Part shown: in pieces, positions 10,078-18,950 of the stretch
Layout: each line of letters opens with the position of its first letter
How positions within the stretch are numbered: the stretch's first letter is position 1
Assembly: GCF_029543155.1 (NCBI RefSeq)
Contig: NZ_JARQXA010000003.1
Span: forward strand, 186,001-250,000
DNA length: 64,000 bases
Direction of reading: 5' to 3'
Origin: Sphingomonas sp. HITSZ_GF
GTDB taxonomy: Bacteria > Pseudomonadota > Alphaproteobacteria > Sphingomonadales > Sphingomonadaceae
Translations under genes and position numbers: made by a program
The notes under the pieces: model-generated
Databases searched by the model: none
Told to the model about the DNA's origin: nothing
The model's input: the letters and a program-made list of their open reading frames with translations, nothing else

Positions 10078-10758
10078 TCAGGCCGCGCGGCGGCGCTCGT
10101 GGAGGACGCGGCCGTCGAGCATCGAGACGATGCGGCCGGCATAATCGGCATGCGCAGGCGAGTGCGTGACCATGACGATCGTCGAGCCCTCGGCGTTCAG
10201 CGTCTGCAGCATGTGCATCACTTCCTCGCCATGCTGGGTATCGAGATTGCCGGTGGGCTCGTCCGCCAGGATCAGCTTGGGGCTGGCGACGAGCGCGCGG
10301 GCGACGGCGACGCGCTGCTGCTGGCCGCCCGAGAGCTGGCTGGGCCGATGGCGGGCGCGGTGGGCGATGCCGGTGCGGTCCATCACTTCGTCGACGCGGC
10401 GCTTGCGCTCGGCGGCGGGAACGTTGTGGTAGAGCAGCGCCAGCTCGATATTGTCGCGGACCGAGAGTTCGTCGACCAGATTGAAGCTCTGGAAGATGAA
10501 GCCGATATTCTCCTTGCGGACATCGGCGAGCTTGCCCTCGCTCAGCCCGGCGACTTCCTGGCCGTTGAACAGGTAGGAGCCGGTCGACGGGCTGTCGAGC
10601 ATGCCGATCATGTTGAGCAGGGTCGACTTGCCGCAGCCGGACGGGCCCATGATCGCGACGAACTCGCCTTCGGCGATGTCGAGGTCGATCGCGTCGAGCG
10701 CCGTCGTCTGCACCGTATCGGTGCGGTAAACCTTGGAGAGTTCGCGCATCGTCAGCAT
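10078..10758 (-). CDS. MacB/LolD-type ABC transporter ATP-binding protein
   Basis: 226 residues. Walker A is GPSGCGKST near residue 38, the signature is LSGGQQQR near 138 and Walker B is LILADEPTG near 158, with the extra [16 protein letters not shown]-loop segment typical of the LolD/MacB clade. The start at 10758 is preferred because AAGGGA lies just before it; a GTG at 10782 overlaps the adaptor stop but has no ribosome-binding site. It powers the permease encoded downstream. Confidence 0.92.
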   Translation of the reverse strand: MLTMRELSKVYRTDTVQTTALDAIDLDIAEGEFVAIMGPSGCGKSTLLNMIGMLDSPSTGSYLFNGQEVAGLSEGKLADVRKENIGFIFQSFNLVDELSVRDNIELALLYHNVPAAERKRRVDEVMDRTGIAHRARHRPSQLSGGQQQRVAVARALVASPKLILADEPTGNLDTQHGEEVMHMLQTLNAEGSTIVMVTHSPAHADYAGRIVSMLDGRVLHERRRAA

Positions 10759-10778
10759 CGGATTCCCTTTCTTTTCTG

Positions 10779-12029
10779 TCACTTGGTCAGGTCCAGGCGC
10801 GTCTTGTCGGTAAGGCCGGTATAAGGCGAGGTGATCACCCGCTCGCCGGGATCGAGGCCTTCGAGGACCTCGATGAAATCGGTGTTGCGGCGGCCGAGGC
10901 GGACGTTGCGACGCTCGGCCGAGCCGCCGCCGGGGGCGACCACGAAGACCCAGGCGCCGCCGGTATCGCCGTAGAAGGCGCCGTTGGGGATCAGCAGCGC
11001 GGGGGCGGAATCGCCGAGCGTGAGGCGGGCCTGCATCGTCTGGCCGCGCTGGAGCTGGGGCGGCTCGCCATCGGTGAACTGGAGATCGACCTGGAACTGG
11101 CCGTTCTGCACCTGCGGATAGATCTTGGTGACCTTCGCTCCGTAGCGCTTGCCGTTCCAGTCGAGCGCGGCCTGCTGGCCGAGCTGGACGCGGCCGAGAT
11201 AGAATTCATCGACGCCGGCGATCAGCTTGTTGCGGCCCGGGCTGTCGATCTGGCCGACGCGCTCGCCGCGCGAAAGCGACTGGCCGACCTGGACGGAGAA
11301 GCCCGAGAGCTGGCCGGCGACGGGCGCGCGGAGCTGGAGCGCATCGAGATTGGCGCGGGCGATGGCGAGGCCCGACTGCATCGACCTGGCCGCCTGTTGC
11401 TGCTGGGTGAGCTGGCTGCCCTGGAGGCGGGCGTCGGTGCTCTGGCTGCGCTTGAGGGCCGCCAGGTTGCGCTGGCTGAGCTCGTAATCCGCCTGGGTAT
11501 CGGCGAACTGCTTGCCCGAGACGAAGCCGCGCTCGGCGAGCGGCTTTTCGCGCTCATATTGGCGGCGGGCCTTCTCATAGGTGGTCTGGGCGGCGAGCAC
11601 GGCGCGCTCGTTGGAAAGCTGGGTCTGGGCGAGCGACAGCTCCTGGCTGCGCATGTTGTTGATCTGCTGCTCGACCTCGGTCTGGCGGGCCAGCGTGGAG
11701 AGCTGGAGCTCGGCATTGGAGAGCAAGGCGATCGGTTGGCCGGCGGCGACGGTGGCGCCGTCCTCGACCAGCATCTTCTCGACCCGGCCGCCCTCGACCG
11801 CGTCGATATAGACGGTGAGCAGCGGGGTGACGCGGGCGCGCAGCGGCATGAAATCGTCGAAAGTGCCCTTGGTGACGGTGGAGATCGTCACCCGATCCGC
11901 ACCGACCGTCTGGCTGGCGCCCGAGGGAGCGAACCACCAGAAGCCGAGCGCGGCGAGCAGCGCCACTGCCACGCCGGCGGCGACCTTCACGCGCGGCGAG
12001 AGGCCGCGCTTCTCGACGACCTGGTCCAT
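10779..12029 (-). CDS. MacA/HlyD-family periplasmic adaptor subunit
   Basis: 416 residues from the chosen ATG at 12029. An N-terminal membrane anchor (about 14-36) is followed by a lipoyl-like half motif (VEDGATVAAGQPIALLSN), a long Gln-rich alpha-helical hairpin (about 95-205), the second lipoyl half (LRAPVAGQLSGFSVQVGQ) and beta-barrel/membrane-proximal domains. An upstream in-frame ATG at 12086 would sit about two bases after the transcription start predicted from the sigma-54 promoter at 12100-12114. The ATG at 12029, behind GGGAAGCGGG, therefore fits better. The adaptor bridges the inner-membrane ABC exporter to an outer-membrane channel, which is not encoded here. Confidence 0.88.
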   Translation of the reverse strand: MDQVVEKRGLSPRVKVAAGVAVALLAALGFWWFAPSGASQTVGADRVTISTVTKGTFDDFMPLRARVTPLLTVYIDAVEGGRVEKMLVEDGATVAAGQPIALLSNAELQLSTLARQTEVEQQINNMRSQELSLAQTQLSNERAVLAAQTTYEKARRQYEREKPLAERGFVSGKQFADTQADYELSQRNLAALKRSQSTDARLQGSQLTQQQQAARSMQSGLAIARANLDALQLRAPVAGQLSGFSVQVGQSLSRGERVGQIDSPGRNKLIAGVDEFYLGRVQLGQQAALDWNGKRYGAKVTKIYPQVQNGQFQVDLQFTDGEPPQLQRGQTMQARLTLGDSAPALLIPNGAFYGDTGGAWVFVVAPGGGSAERRNVRLGRRNTDFIEVLEGLDPGERVITSPYTGLTDKTRLDLTK

Positions 12030-12099
12030 CCCGCTTCCCGAGACGGCGCCGGCGCCCTTTTCCCTCTGCATCCGCAAAATCGTCATGCCCCCATTCCTC

Positions 12100-12114
12100 G
12101 CAACAGCCGTGCCA
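12100..12114 (-). promoter_or_regulatory. Sigma-54 (-24/-12) promoter for the ABC export operon
   Basis: On the minus strand it reads TGGCACG-GCTG-TTGC, identical to the sigma-54 consensus at all eleven defined positions. The transcription start would fall near 12088, upstream of the adaptor gene. A sigma-54 activator gene lies divergently next door. Confidence 0.85.
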
Positions 12115-12135
12115 GCCGCATTTCCCCGTGGCCGC

Positions 12136-12381
12136 TCACCGGAGCAGCCCGGTGCAACTGTTCGATTCCGGACAGGAGCGTCCGGAATCGAACGCTATCC
12201 GAAACGAAACCAGCCCGAGATCGAGCACCGCACGGGCGCCGCCGACCCCAAGCTGCAGGTCGAGCCCGAGCCGCTTGTGCGGCAGGATCGCGAGGAGAAA
12301 CGCCAGCGCGGCGAGCGCTGCCAGTGCCTTTCCCCTGCCGATCCGAGCGCCCGAACGCTGCACCTTTTCCTCCTCCGGCAT
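12136..12381 (-). CDS. Possible small single-span membrane protein (81 residues)
   Basis: The ORF starts with ATG at 12381. A polar N-terminus (MPEEEKVQRS) is followed by basic residues, a hydrophobic span of about 16 residues (ALAALAALAFLLAILP) and a soluble tail with alternating Leu/Asp/Gly (LGLDLQLGVGGARAVLDLGL). Codon third positions are GC-rich as in real genes here. A sigma-54-like element at 12404-12418 ends about 22 bases before the ATG. No good ribosome-binding site is visible, and the 3' end overlaps the perfect palindrome at 12160-12193, so it may be non-coding. If real, it would be co-regulated with the exporter, perhaps as an accessory peptide or sensor. Function unknown. Confidence 0.42.
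   Translation of the reverse strand: MPEEEKVQRSGARIGRGKALAALAALAFLLAILPHKRLGLDLQLGVGGARAVLDLGLVSFRIAFDSGRSCPESNSCTGLLR
12160..12193. promoter_or_regulatory. Perfect 14+14 bp palindrome, probable activator-binding site
   Basis: GTTCGATTCCGGAC, a six-base spacer, then its exact complement. It lies about 46 bases upstream of the full-consensus sigma-54 promoter and 340 bases from the gene of an NtrC-like regulator with a Fis-type HTH, the expected arrangement for an upstream activating sequence. There is no T-tract, so a terminator is unlikely. Confidence 0.75.
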
Positions 12382-12403
12382 GCGTGCCGTTGCCGGAGGA
12401 TCA

Positions 12404-12418
12404 GCACGAGCCGTGCCA
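12404..12418 (-). promoter_or_regulatory. Sigma-54-like promoter before the small ORF
   Basis: On the minus strand it reads TGGCACG-GCTC-GTGC: ten of eleven consensus positions, with the -12 GC intact. Its start site would be about 11 bases before the ATG at 12381. Confidence 0.5.
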
Positions 12419-12460
12419 ATTTGCCGATGCGGGGATTTCCGCCGCCACGCGCAGGCGCGA

Positions 12461-12499
12461 CGGACAATCGCAGCGCTTGGCACGCAAATTGATTGTCCG
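12461..12499. promoter_or_regulatory. Inverted repeat around a sigma-54-like element before the response regulator gene
   Basis: Arms CGGACAATC (12461-12469) and GATTGTCCG (12491-12499) flank TGGCACG-CAAA-TTGA (12478-12492, plus strand). That element matches the sigma-54 consensus except for the final C of the -12 GC. It sits 40 bases before the regulator start and may mediate autoregulation. Confidence 0.4.
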
Positions 12500-12532
12500 G
12501 TTCCGCACAGTGGATGTACGGGAGTGGGCAGC

Positions 12533-13934
<1,402 letters not shown>

Positions 13935-13945
<11 letters not shown>

Positions 13946-15260
13946 CCGGCACTTCACGCTCGGCCTGATCGCCTGGATCTTCGCGGTCGCAGGGGCACTC
14001 TCCGCGCTGGCGCTTGCGCTGGTTACGCCCGGGCTGGGCGCGGCGCGGCTGGTGGCGATGCTGCTCGTCGGCGGCGCGGTGTGGGGCCTGTGGTGGCACG
14101 TCTCGCGCACCAACTTCGCCGTCGCCCGCTTCGTCGAGGCGCTGCGCTTCGACGACAGCTCGGCGCGGTTCAGCGGCGCGCGCGGCGGCGGGTTCGAGGC
14201 GCTGGGCGAAGCGCTGGACGGCGCCATGGACCGGCTGCGCGCACGCCAGGCCACCGCGGCGGCGGAGACGCGCTTCCTCGAGGCGCTGGTCGACGACATG
14301 CCGGTGGCGCTGCTCACCGTCGACGGCACGGGACAGGTGGCGCCCGCCAACAAGGCGGCGCGCCGGCTGTTCCGCGGCGCGCCGGGCACGCGCGCCGAGG
14401 ACTATGCCGTCTATGGCGCGACGCTGGCCAAGCGGCTGGCGGGCGGCGACGCGGCCGAGGAAATCCTGTTGCTGGCGATCGAGGGGCGGACGCAGCGCGT
14501 GCTGGTGCGCTCGGGCACGCTCGAACGGCTGGGGCGCAGCATTCGCGCAGTGACGGTGCAGCCGATCCAGGGGACGCTCGACGCCGTCGAGATGGCGGCG
14601 CAGACCGACCTGGTGCGCGTGCTGACGCACGAAATCCTCAATTCGCTGACTCCGGTGACGTCGCTGGCGGCGACCGCGGCGGACCTGCTCGACGATCCCG
14701 AGCTGGCGGCCAATCCGCGGATCGGCGACGCGCGCACCGCGGTATCCACCCTGGCCCGGCGCGCGCATGGGCTGGGGCATTTCATCGAAGCCTATCGTGC
14801 GGTGGCGCACACTCCCGACATCCAGCGCCAGACCTTCGCCGCCGGCCCCTGGGCCGAGGAGCTGGGCCGCATCTTCGCCGCGCGCGAGCCCGGCCTGCCG
14901 CTGGCGATCGAGGTGCGCCCGGCGCGGCTGGCGATCGACGCCGATCCCGACCTGCTCGCCCAGGTGCTGATCAACCTGCTCCAGAACGCGGCGCAGGCGA
15001 TGGCCGGCCAGGACCGCGCCCCCACGCTGGCGCTGCGGCTGCTCGCCGAGCGCGAGGCGCTGGTGATCGAGGTGGAGGACAATGGCCCCGGCGTACCCGA
15101 AGGGCTGCGGCAGGACGTGTTCCTGCCCTTCTTCACCACCCGCCCGACCGGCACCGGCGTGGGGCTGAACCTGGCGCGGCAGATCGTGGTGGCGCATGGC
15201 GGCAGCATCGAGATCGGGGATGCGGCTGGCGGCGGGGCGGTGTTTCGGATTTTGCTTTAG
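13935..15260 (+). CDS. PAS-containing membrane sensor histidine kinase, partner of the sigma-54 regulator
   Basis: 441 residues. Two N-terminal membrane helices (about 8-30 and 36-53) have almost no periplasmic loop, so the signal may be in or at the membrane. They are followed by a helical linker, a PAS-like domain (about 112-200), the phospho-acceptor motif THEILNSLTPV with His232, and the catalytic domain with N box NLLQNAAQAM and G boxes DNGPGVPEG and GTGVGLNLAR. The HE[IL]xNSLTP type of His box pairs with NtrC-like regulators carrying the GAFTDA variant. It is co-transcribed with the regulator. Confidence 0.9.
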
Positions 15261-15332
15261 GGCGGGTAGCGCCCTTTCATCCGCATCGAAAATGCCCTAA
15301 ACTGCACCAATAGTATGATTATGGAGGTTGCC

Positions 15333-15578
15333 ATGGCGACCGTGCGCAAGACGATCACGCTGACCGAGCAGCAGGATGCCTGGATCGCCGCCCAGATCGA
15401 TGCCGGCCATTACACCAATGACAGCGAGGCGATCCGCGACCTCATCCGGCGCGAGCAGGAACGCAGGTTGGAGATGGAGAGCGTCCGCCAGGCGTTGATC
15501 GAAGGCGAACGCAGCGGAGAGCCCGAACCGTTCGACTTCGCGGCATTCAAGCGGCGCAAAGCCGAACAATATGGCTGA
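15333..15578 (+). CDS. parD: ParD-like antitoxin
   Basis: 81 residues. The N-terminal half is a ribbon-helix-helix DNA-binding fold (TVRKTITLTEQQDAWI, then TNDSEAIRDLIRREQ), and the acidic/basic C-terminal tail would wrap the toxin. The ATG at 15333 is preferred over 15315 because GGAGG lies seven bases before it. The stop overlaps the parE start by eight bases. ParD represses its own operon and neutralises ParE. Confidence 0.9.
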   Translation: MATVRKTITLTEQQDAWIAAQIDAGHYTNDSEAIRDLIRREQERRLEMESVRQALIEGERSGEPEPFDFAAFKRRKAEQYG

Positions 15579-15861
15579 ATATCGGCTCAGCCCGAGAGCG
15601 CAGCGCGATCTCGAGGAGGTGTTCGATTATACCGTTGAGCGCTGGGGCTTGCCGCAGGCCCTTCGCTATACCGATTTTATCGAAGCCGCCTGTGCGGCGC
15701 TGGCCGAAGCGCCAAGGCAGGCTCAGGACTGCGCGCATATCCGGCCCGGCTATCGGCGGCGCAGCGTCGAGCAGCATGTCATCTATTTCACGGTGACAGC
15801 GTATGGGATCGCGGTCATTCGTATCCTGCATCAGCGGATGGATGCCGGGCGGCATTTGTGA
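15571..15861 (+). CDS. parE: ParE/RelE-superfamily toxin
   Basis: 96 residues. It opens with YRLSPRAQRDLEEVFDYT, and later RPGYRRRSVEQHVIYF and a C-terminal VIRILHQRMDAGRHL, all typical of ParE. ParE toxins of this fold poison DNA gyrase; the RelE-like members cut mRNA, and the sequence fits ParE better. It is translationally coupled to the antitoxin. Confidence 0.92.
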   Translation: MAEYRLSPRAQRDLEEVFDYTVERWGLPQALRYTDFIEAACAALAEAPRQAQDCAHIRPGYRRRSVEQHVIYFTVTAYGIAVIRILHQRMDAGRHL

Positions 15862-15937
15862 GGCGGAAAGCAGCCGATGCAGACAGACAGCTTTCGCCCC
15901 AATTGCTGACATTGCCACCTGAGAGTAGGATGCAGCG

Positions 15938-16330
15938 ATGAACGCATTTTCGCTCTCGTTTCAAGCTGATGATGACGGCGACCCGAAGCTGATCGCGATG
16001 CTCGACACTGGAGAGTTTAAAGGCAGGTGTTTTTACTGGTGCCCGCCGACAGAATTTGCTGATCTCGTGTCCGCTCTCAAGCAATATCCCATTGCGCGCG
16101 GTAATCCGATTGACGAGCGCTGGTATGACGGCTGCATCGCACTACGCATCGAGCCAATCAATTCAGTAGGGCTCTTGGCGGTGCGCGTATCCTTGCAGGA
16201 ATACGGCAGTGACTGGAACAGGTGCCAATCACAATTTCACTCGTCTTATGGCGAGCTGGACAGCTTCCGCATCCAGCTTGAAGGCGTGATCGCGAGTGGC
16301 TTAGGCGACGCTATATTATCCTCAGTCTAA
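15938..16330 (+). CDS. Hypothetical protein, possibly acquired
   Basis: 130 residues, soluble, no signal peptide or membrane segment. The mixed alpha/beta look includes SLSFQADDDGDPKL at the N-terminus and a Trp/Cys/Tyr-rich centre (RCFYWCPP, RWYDGC). Codon use is clearly less GC-biased than in the flanking genes, which suggests recent acquisition together with the toxin-antitoxin pair 76 bases upstream. I do not recognise the family; small immunity-type proteins can look like this, but nothing here proves it. Confidence 0.65.
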   Translation: MNAFSLSFQADDDGDPKLIAMLDTGEFKGRCFYWCPPTEFADLVSALKQYPIARGNPIDERWYDGCIALRIEPINSVGLLAVRVSLQEYGSDWNRCQSQFHSSYGELDSFRIQLEGVIASGLGDAILSSV

Positions 16331-16374
16331 CGTCCGCTTTCCACCCAAATGCGGCCATTCCCATCGCTGGCCGA

Positions 16375-17262
16375 CTACCGCCCCACCCCAAACCCCGGCG
16401 CCTCGGGCGGCACGCTCGCCCCCCGCCAGCGCTCCACCACCCCCACCGCGATCTTGCCGTCCGGGCGCAGGACGCGCTGGATCAGCACGGCGGCCTGCTG
16501 GTTCGTTCCGCCGATCGTCGCGCGGGTGTGGACCCAGAAGGTGCCCGAGCGGAAGCTGGTGCCCCAGGGCATGGAGAGGCTGAGGTCGCTCAGGTCCTTC
16601 AGGGTGAGCTTGCCGGTGCGCTGGCGGATCTCGGCGAGGCGCTGGGCGGCGAGCGGATCGCGGAAGAGTACGCGCAGCATCTCGGGATCGGCGGCGTTGA
16701 GGTTGATCGACGTGGTGCCGGGCAGCGCGGTGACCAGCCGCTCGAGCCGCGCCGCCGCTTCGGGATCGAAGCCGGCCAAGCGGATCGGGCGGACGTCGGT
16801 GAGCGGGCCGTAGAGGCGGATATAGGTGACCGCCTTGACCACGTCCTCTGGCGTGAGGCCGACATCCTTGGCGATCGTCTGGAACAGCAGGATCGCACCG
16901 GCATCGCCCGCGCGCAGCGCGTTGAGGTTGAAGCGGCCCTCGGCATCGGCGATGGCGAGATCGAAGGTGCCGCCCTCGATCGGGGCGCCGTTCTCCGACA
17001 ATTTGGCCCAGGGTTCGGTGCGGTCGTCCTCGTTGGGCGCGGCGACCATGTCGCGGCGGAGCGCGACCAGCGCGGAAAGCTCGCCGCCGCGGACCACGGC
17101 CAGGGCACGCGCCGCCTCGCGGGTGCGCAGCGCGCGATCGAGCGCGATTTCCTCGCGATTGATTAGCAATAGCACGAGTCCGGACGCGATCGCGACGAAC
17201 ATCAGCACGTTGACGAGGATCATCCCCGCTTCGCTGTCGGAAGGCGTGCGGCGGCGGCTCAT
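16375..17262 (-). CDS. gspK: Type II secretion minor pseudopilin GspK
   Basis: 295 residues. A short leader (MSRRRTPSDSEAG) is followed by the hydrophobic helix MILVNVLMFVAIASGLVLLL; as usual for GspK the +5 Glu is absent. A large periplasmic domain contains the SINLNAADPEMLRVL segment diagnostic of the family. GspK caps the pseudopilus with GspI and GspJ. The start overlaps the gspJ stop (ATGA). Confidence 0.9.
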   Translation of the reverse strand: MSRRRTPSDSEAGMILVNVLMFVAIASGLVLLLINREEIALDRALRTREAARALAVVRGGELSALVALRRDMVAAPNEDDRTEPWAKLSENGAPIEGGTFDLAIADAEGRFNLNALRAGDAGAILLFQTIAKDVGLTPEDVVKAVTYIRLYGPLTDVRPIRLAGFDPEAAARLERLVTALPGTTSINLNAADPEMLRVLFRDPLAAQRLAEIRQRTGKLTLKDLSDLSLSMPWGTSFRSGTFWVHTRATIGGTNQQAAVLIQRVLRPDGKIAVGVVERWRGASVPPEAPGFGVGR

Positions 17263-17897
17263 TCCTTGGGATACTCCGCCTGATCGGGCAACGGCACCAC
17301 GCGGCGCAGCGCACCGGGCGTGCCGCCGGGGCCGACCGCCTGCAGCTCGACCGCGACGGCGCGCGGCCATTTGTCCTTGTCCTCGTCCTTCATCGGCCAG
17401 CGCGCGACCCAGGCGGCGCCGTCGAAGAAGCGCCAGCGGACATTGGCGACGCCGCCGACCACCGTCTGCACCATCGCGCCCGAGCCGCGGACGAGATTGC
17501 CATTGGCGACCGAATATTGGAGCGGCACCGCCGGCCCGCCGAAACCGGGCGCGGCGCGGGTGAATTCGAGCTTCTCGCCGCCGCCCGAGACGCGGCCGCG
17601 CGCGATCTGATCGAGATCGCTGGTGACGACGAACATCGCGCGCTGGAGATCGGCGAGACGATCGAGCCGCTTCTCGGTGCGGCCCTGCACCTTGATGATG
17701 CCGTCGACCAGGGTGAGCCCGGCGACCGCGATCAGCGCGAACAGGCCGAGCGAGATCATCAGCTCGATCAGGGTGAAGCCGGAGTCATCCTGGTCCGTCT
17801 CCCGGCGAAAGCCGGGGCCCGGCGTCACGAGCGACGTCCTGCTTGACCCTGGGCCCCGGCTTCCGCCGGGGAACTGAAGGGAGAAATCGCCGGGCAC
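17259..17897 (-). CDS. gspJ: Type II secretion minor pseudopilin GspJ with repeat-extended leader
   Basis: 212 residues from a GTG at 17897 behind GAGAGG. The prepilin motif SG/FTLIELMISLGLFALIAVAGL puts the cleavage site after residue 40, far later than the usual 6-15 residue leader. About 25 of the leader residues are a translation of a dispersed palindromic repeat (17800-17872). No closer ATG or GTG lies after the repeat; a GTG inside it would give a leader of about 17 residues. The mature part matches GspJ (ERAP/GGGEKLEFTR region, WRFFDGAAWV). Confidence 0.85.
   Translation of the reverse strand: MPGDFSLQFPGGSRGPGSSRTSLVTPGPGFRRETDQDDSGFTLIELMISLGLFALIAVAGLTLVDGIIKVQGRTEKRLDRLADLQRAMFVVTSDLDQIARGRVSGGGEKLEFTRAAPGFGGPAVPLQYSVANGNLVRGSGAMVQTVVGGVANVRWRFFDGAAWVARWPMKDEDKDKWPRAVAVELQAVGPGGTPGALRRVVPLPDQAEYPKE
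17800..17872. repeat. REP-like repeat inside the gspJ leader
   Basis: Arms TCCCGGCGAAAGCCGGGGCC and GGCCCCGGCTTCCGCCGGGGA enclose about 30 bases including CGTCACGAGCGACG. It is related to the type A repeats but fully contained in coding sequence. Confidence 0.85.
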
Positions 17898-17906
17898 GAC
17901 AACCTC

Positions 17907-18950
17907 TCAGGAGCCCGAGCTCATCGCCACGGGCGTGTAGCCGGTCTGGCCGGCGACGACGATCGCGAAGTCGCGGGCGACCGAACCGTCGGTGCGGAAG
18001 CGGACCGGGCCGGTGACGCCGTGGAAGCCCTTGGCATCCATCAGCCCCTCGGTGCTCAGGCGATTGTCGGCGCGCAGCGCATTGGCGATGCCGGCGGCGT
18101 CATAGGCGAGCGCGGCGATCGTGCCGGGCTCGCCGCCGTTACGCGCCTGGAAGGCGCTGGCGAAGGTGCCGAAGGCATTGGGATCGGGGCTGGCGAGCCA
18201 GGCACCCTCCAATGCGGCGAGCGCGGCCGGACGGTTGTCGAGCCCCTGGAAGGTGCCGAGCAGCTGGACGCCGCTATCCTTGAGCGCGCGGGCGGCGGCG
18301 AGCACGGTCTCGCCGGCACCGGGAAGCAGCACCGCATCGGGCGCCTCGCCCGGATTGGGCAGCGGCTGGCCAGGCTTGACCTGGAGGATATGGACGGTGA
18401 GGCCGAGCTCGGCCTCGCTCTTGCCGGCGGCGAGCGCTGCGGCGGCGCTCCAGGGCGAGCCGTCGTCGATCATCGTGACGGTCTTGACGCCGCGGGTGCG
18501 GGCATAGCGCAGGATCGCGGTGGTCACCTGCCCCGCAGTGATCCCGAAGATCCAGGTGCCGGGCGCGCGGAGGACCGAATCGTTGCTGAACGCGATCACC
18601 GGCACGCGGCCGGCGATGGTGCTGGAGACGGCGGGCACCTCGTCGGCGCTGAGCGGGCCGAGGATCAGCGCGGGCTTGAGCTTCAATGCCTTGGCGGCGG
18701 CGGCGGCGGCGCCGGCGGCAGTGCCCCCGGTATCGAAGCTTTGGACGAAGGCGCTGTTTTCCGCGAGCAACGCCGCCTGGCGCATGCTAAGCCCCAGCCG
18801 CGCTCGCGGCCCCGTGAGCGGCAGCAGCAGGGCGATCGGGCGCTTGTCCTTCTTCTTGTCCGCTGCGAACACGACAGAGGGAAGCACGACCGATGCCGCT
18901 GACGCGACCAGGCCTGATTGCAGCGACTTCAGCAGGGTCCGTCGATCCAT
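17907..18950 (-). CDS. Exported periplasmic-binding-protein-like protein in the T2SS cluster
   Basis: 347 residues. The N-terminus MDRRTLLKSLQSG...VVFA is a Tat-like or Sec signal peptide. The rest is a type I periplasmic binding fold: PIALLLPLTGPRARLGLSMRQAA near residue 45, then ALILGPLSADEVPAVSS and PVIAFSNDS. This combination is seen in LpoA-like penicillin-binding-protein activators and branched-chain amino-acid receptors. No transporter genes accompany it; instead it is followed, 9 bases later, by gspJ and gspK. It may help pass the pseudopilus or secretin through peptidoglycan, or bind a small ligand. The start is at 18950, and the 5' end overlaps divergent gspN by 58 bases. Confidence 0.75.
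   Translation of the reverse strand: MDRRTLLKSLQSGLVASAASVVLPSVVFAADKKKDKRPIALLLPLTGPRARLGLSMRQAALLAENSAFVQSFDTGGTAAGAAAAAAKALKLKPALILGPLSADEVPAVSSTIAGRVPVIAFSNDSVLRAPGTWIFGITAGQVTTAILRYARTRGVKTVTMIDDGSPWSAAAALAAGKSEAELGLTVHILQVKPGQPLPNPGEAPDAVLLPGAGETVLAAARALKDSGVQLLGTFQGLDNRPAALAALEGAWLASPDPNAFGTFASAFQARNGGEPGTIAALAYDAAGIANALRADNRLSTEGLMDAKGFHGVTGPVRFRTDGSVARDFAIVVAGQTGYTPVAMSSGS

Noticed and set aside
7247..10144. 965-codon open frame on the plus strand across the ABC permease
   Set aside because: It is antisense to a clear MacB permease, very rich in Arg/Asp/His/Gly, and has no domain or ribosome-binding site; high GC keeps the frame open.
12372..12399. CCTCCGGCA/TGCCGGAGG hairpin as a terminator
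   Set aside because: No T-tract on either strand and it covers the start of the possible small ORF.
16322..17314. 330-codon alternative frame over gspK
   Set aside because: Arg/Pro-rich out-of-frame reading; the gspK frame has the prepilin helix and overlaps gspJ correctly.
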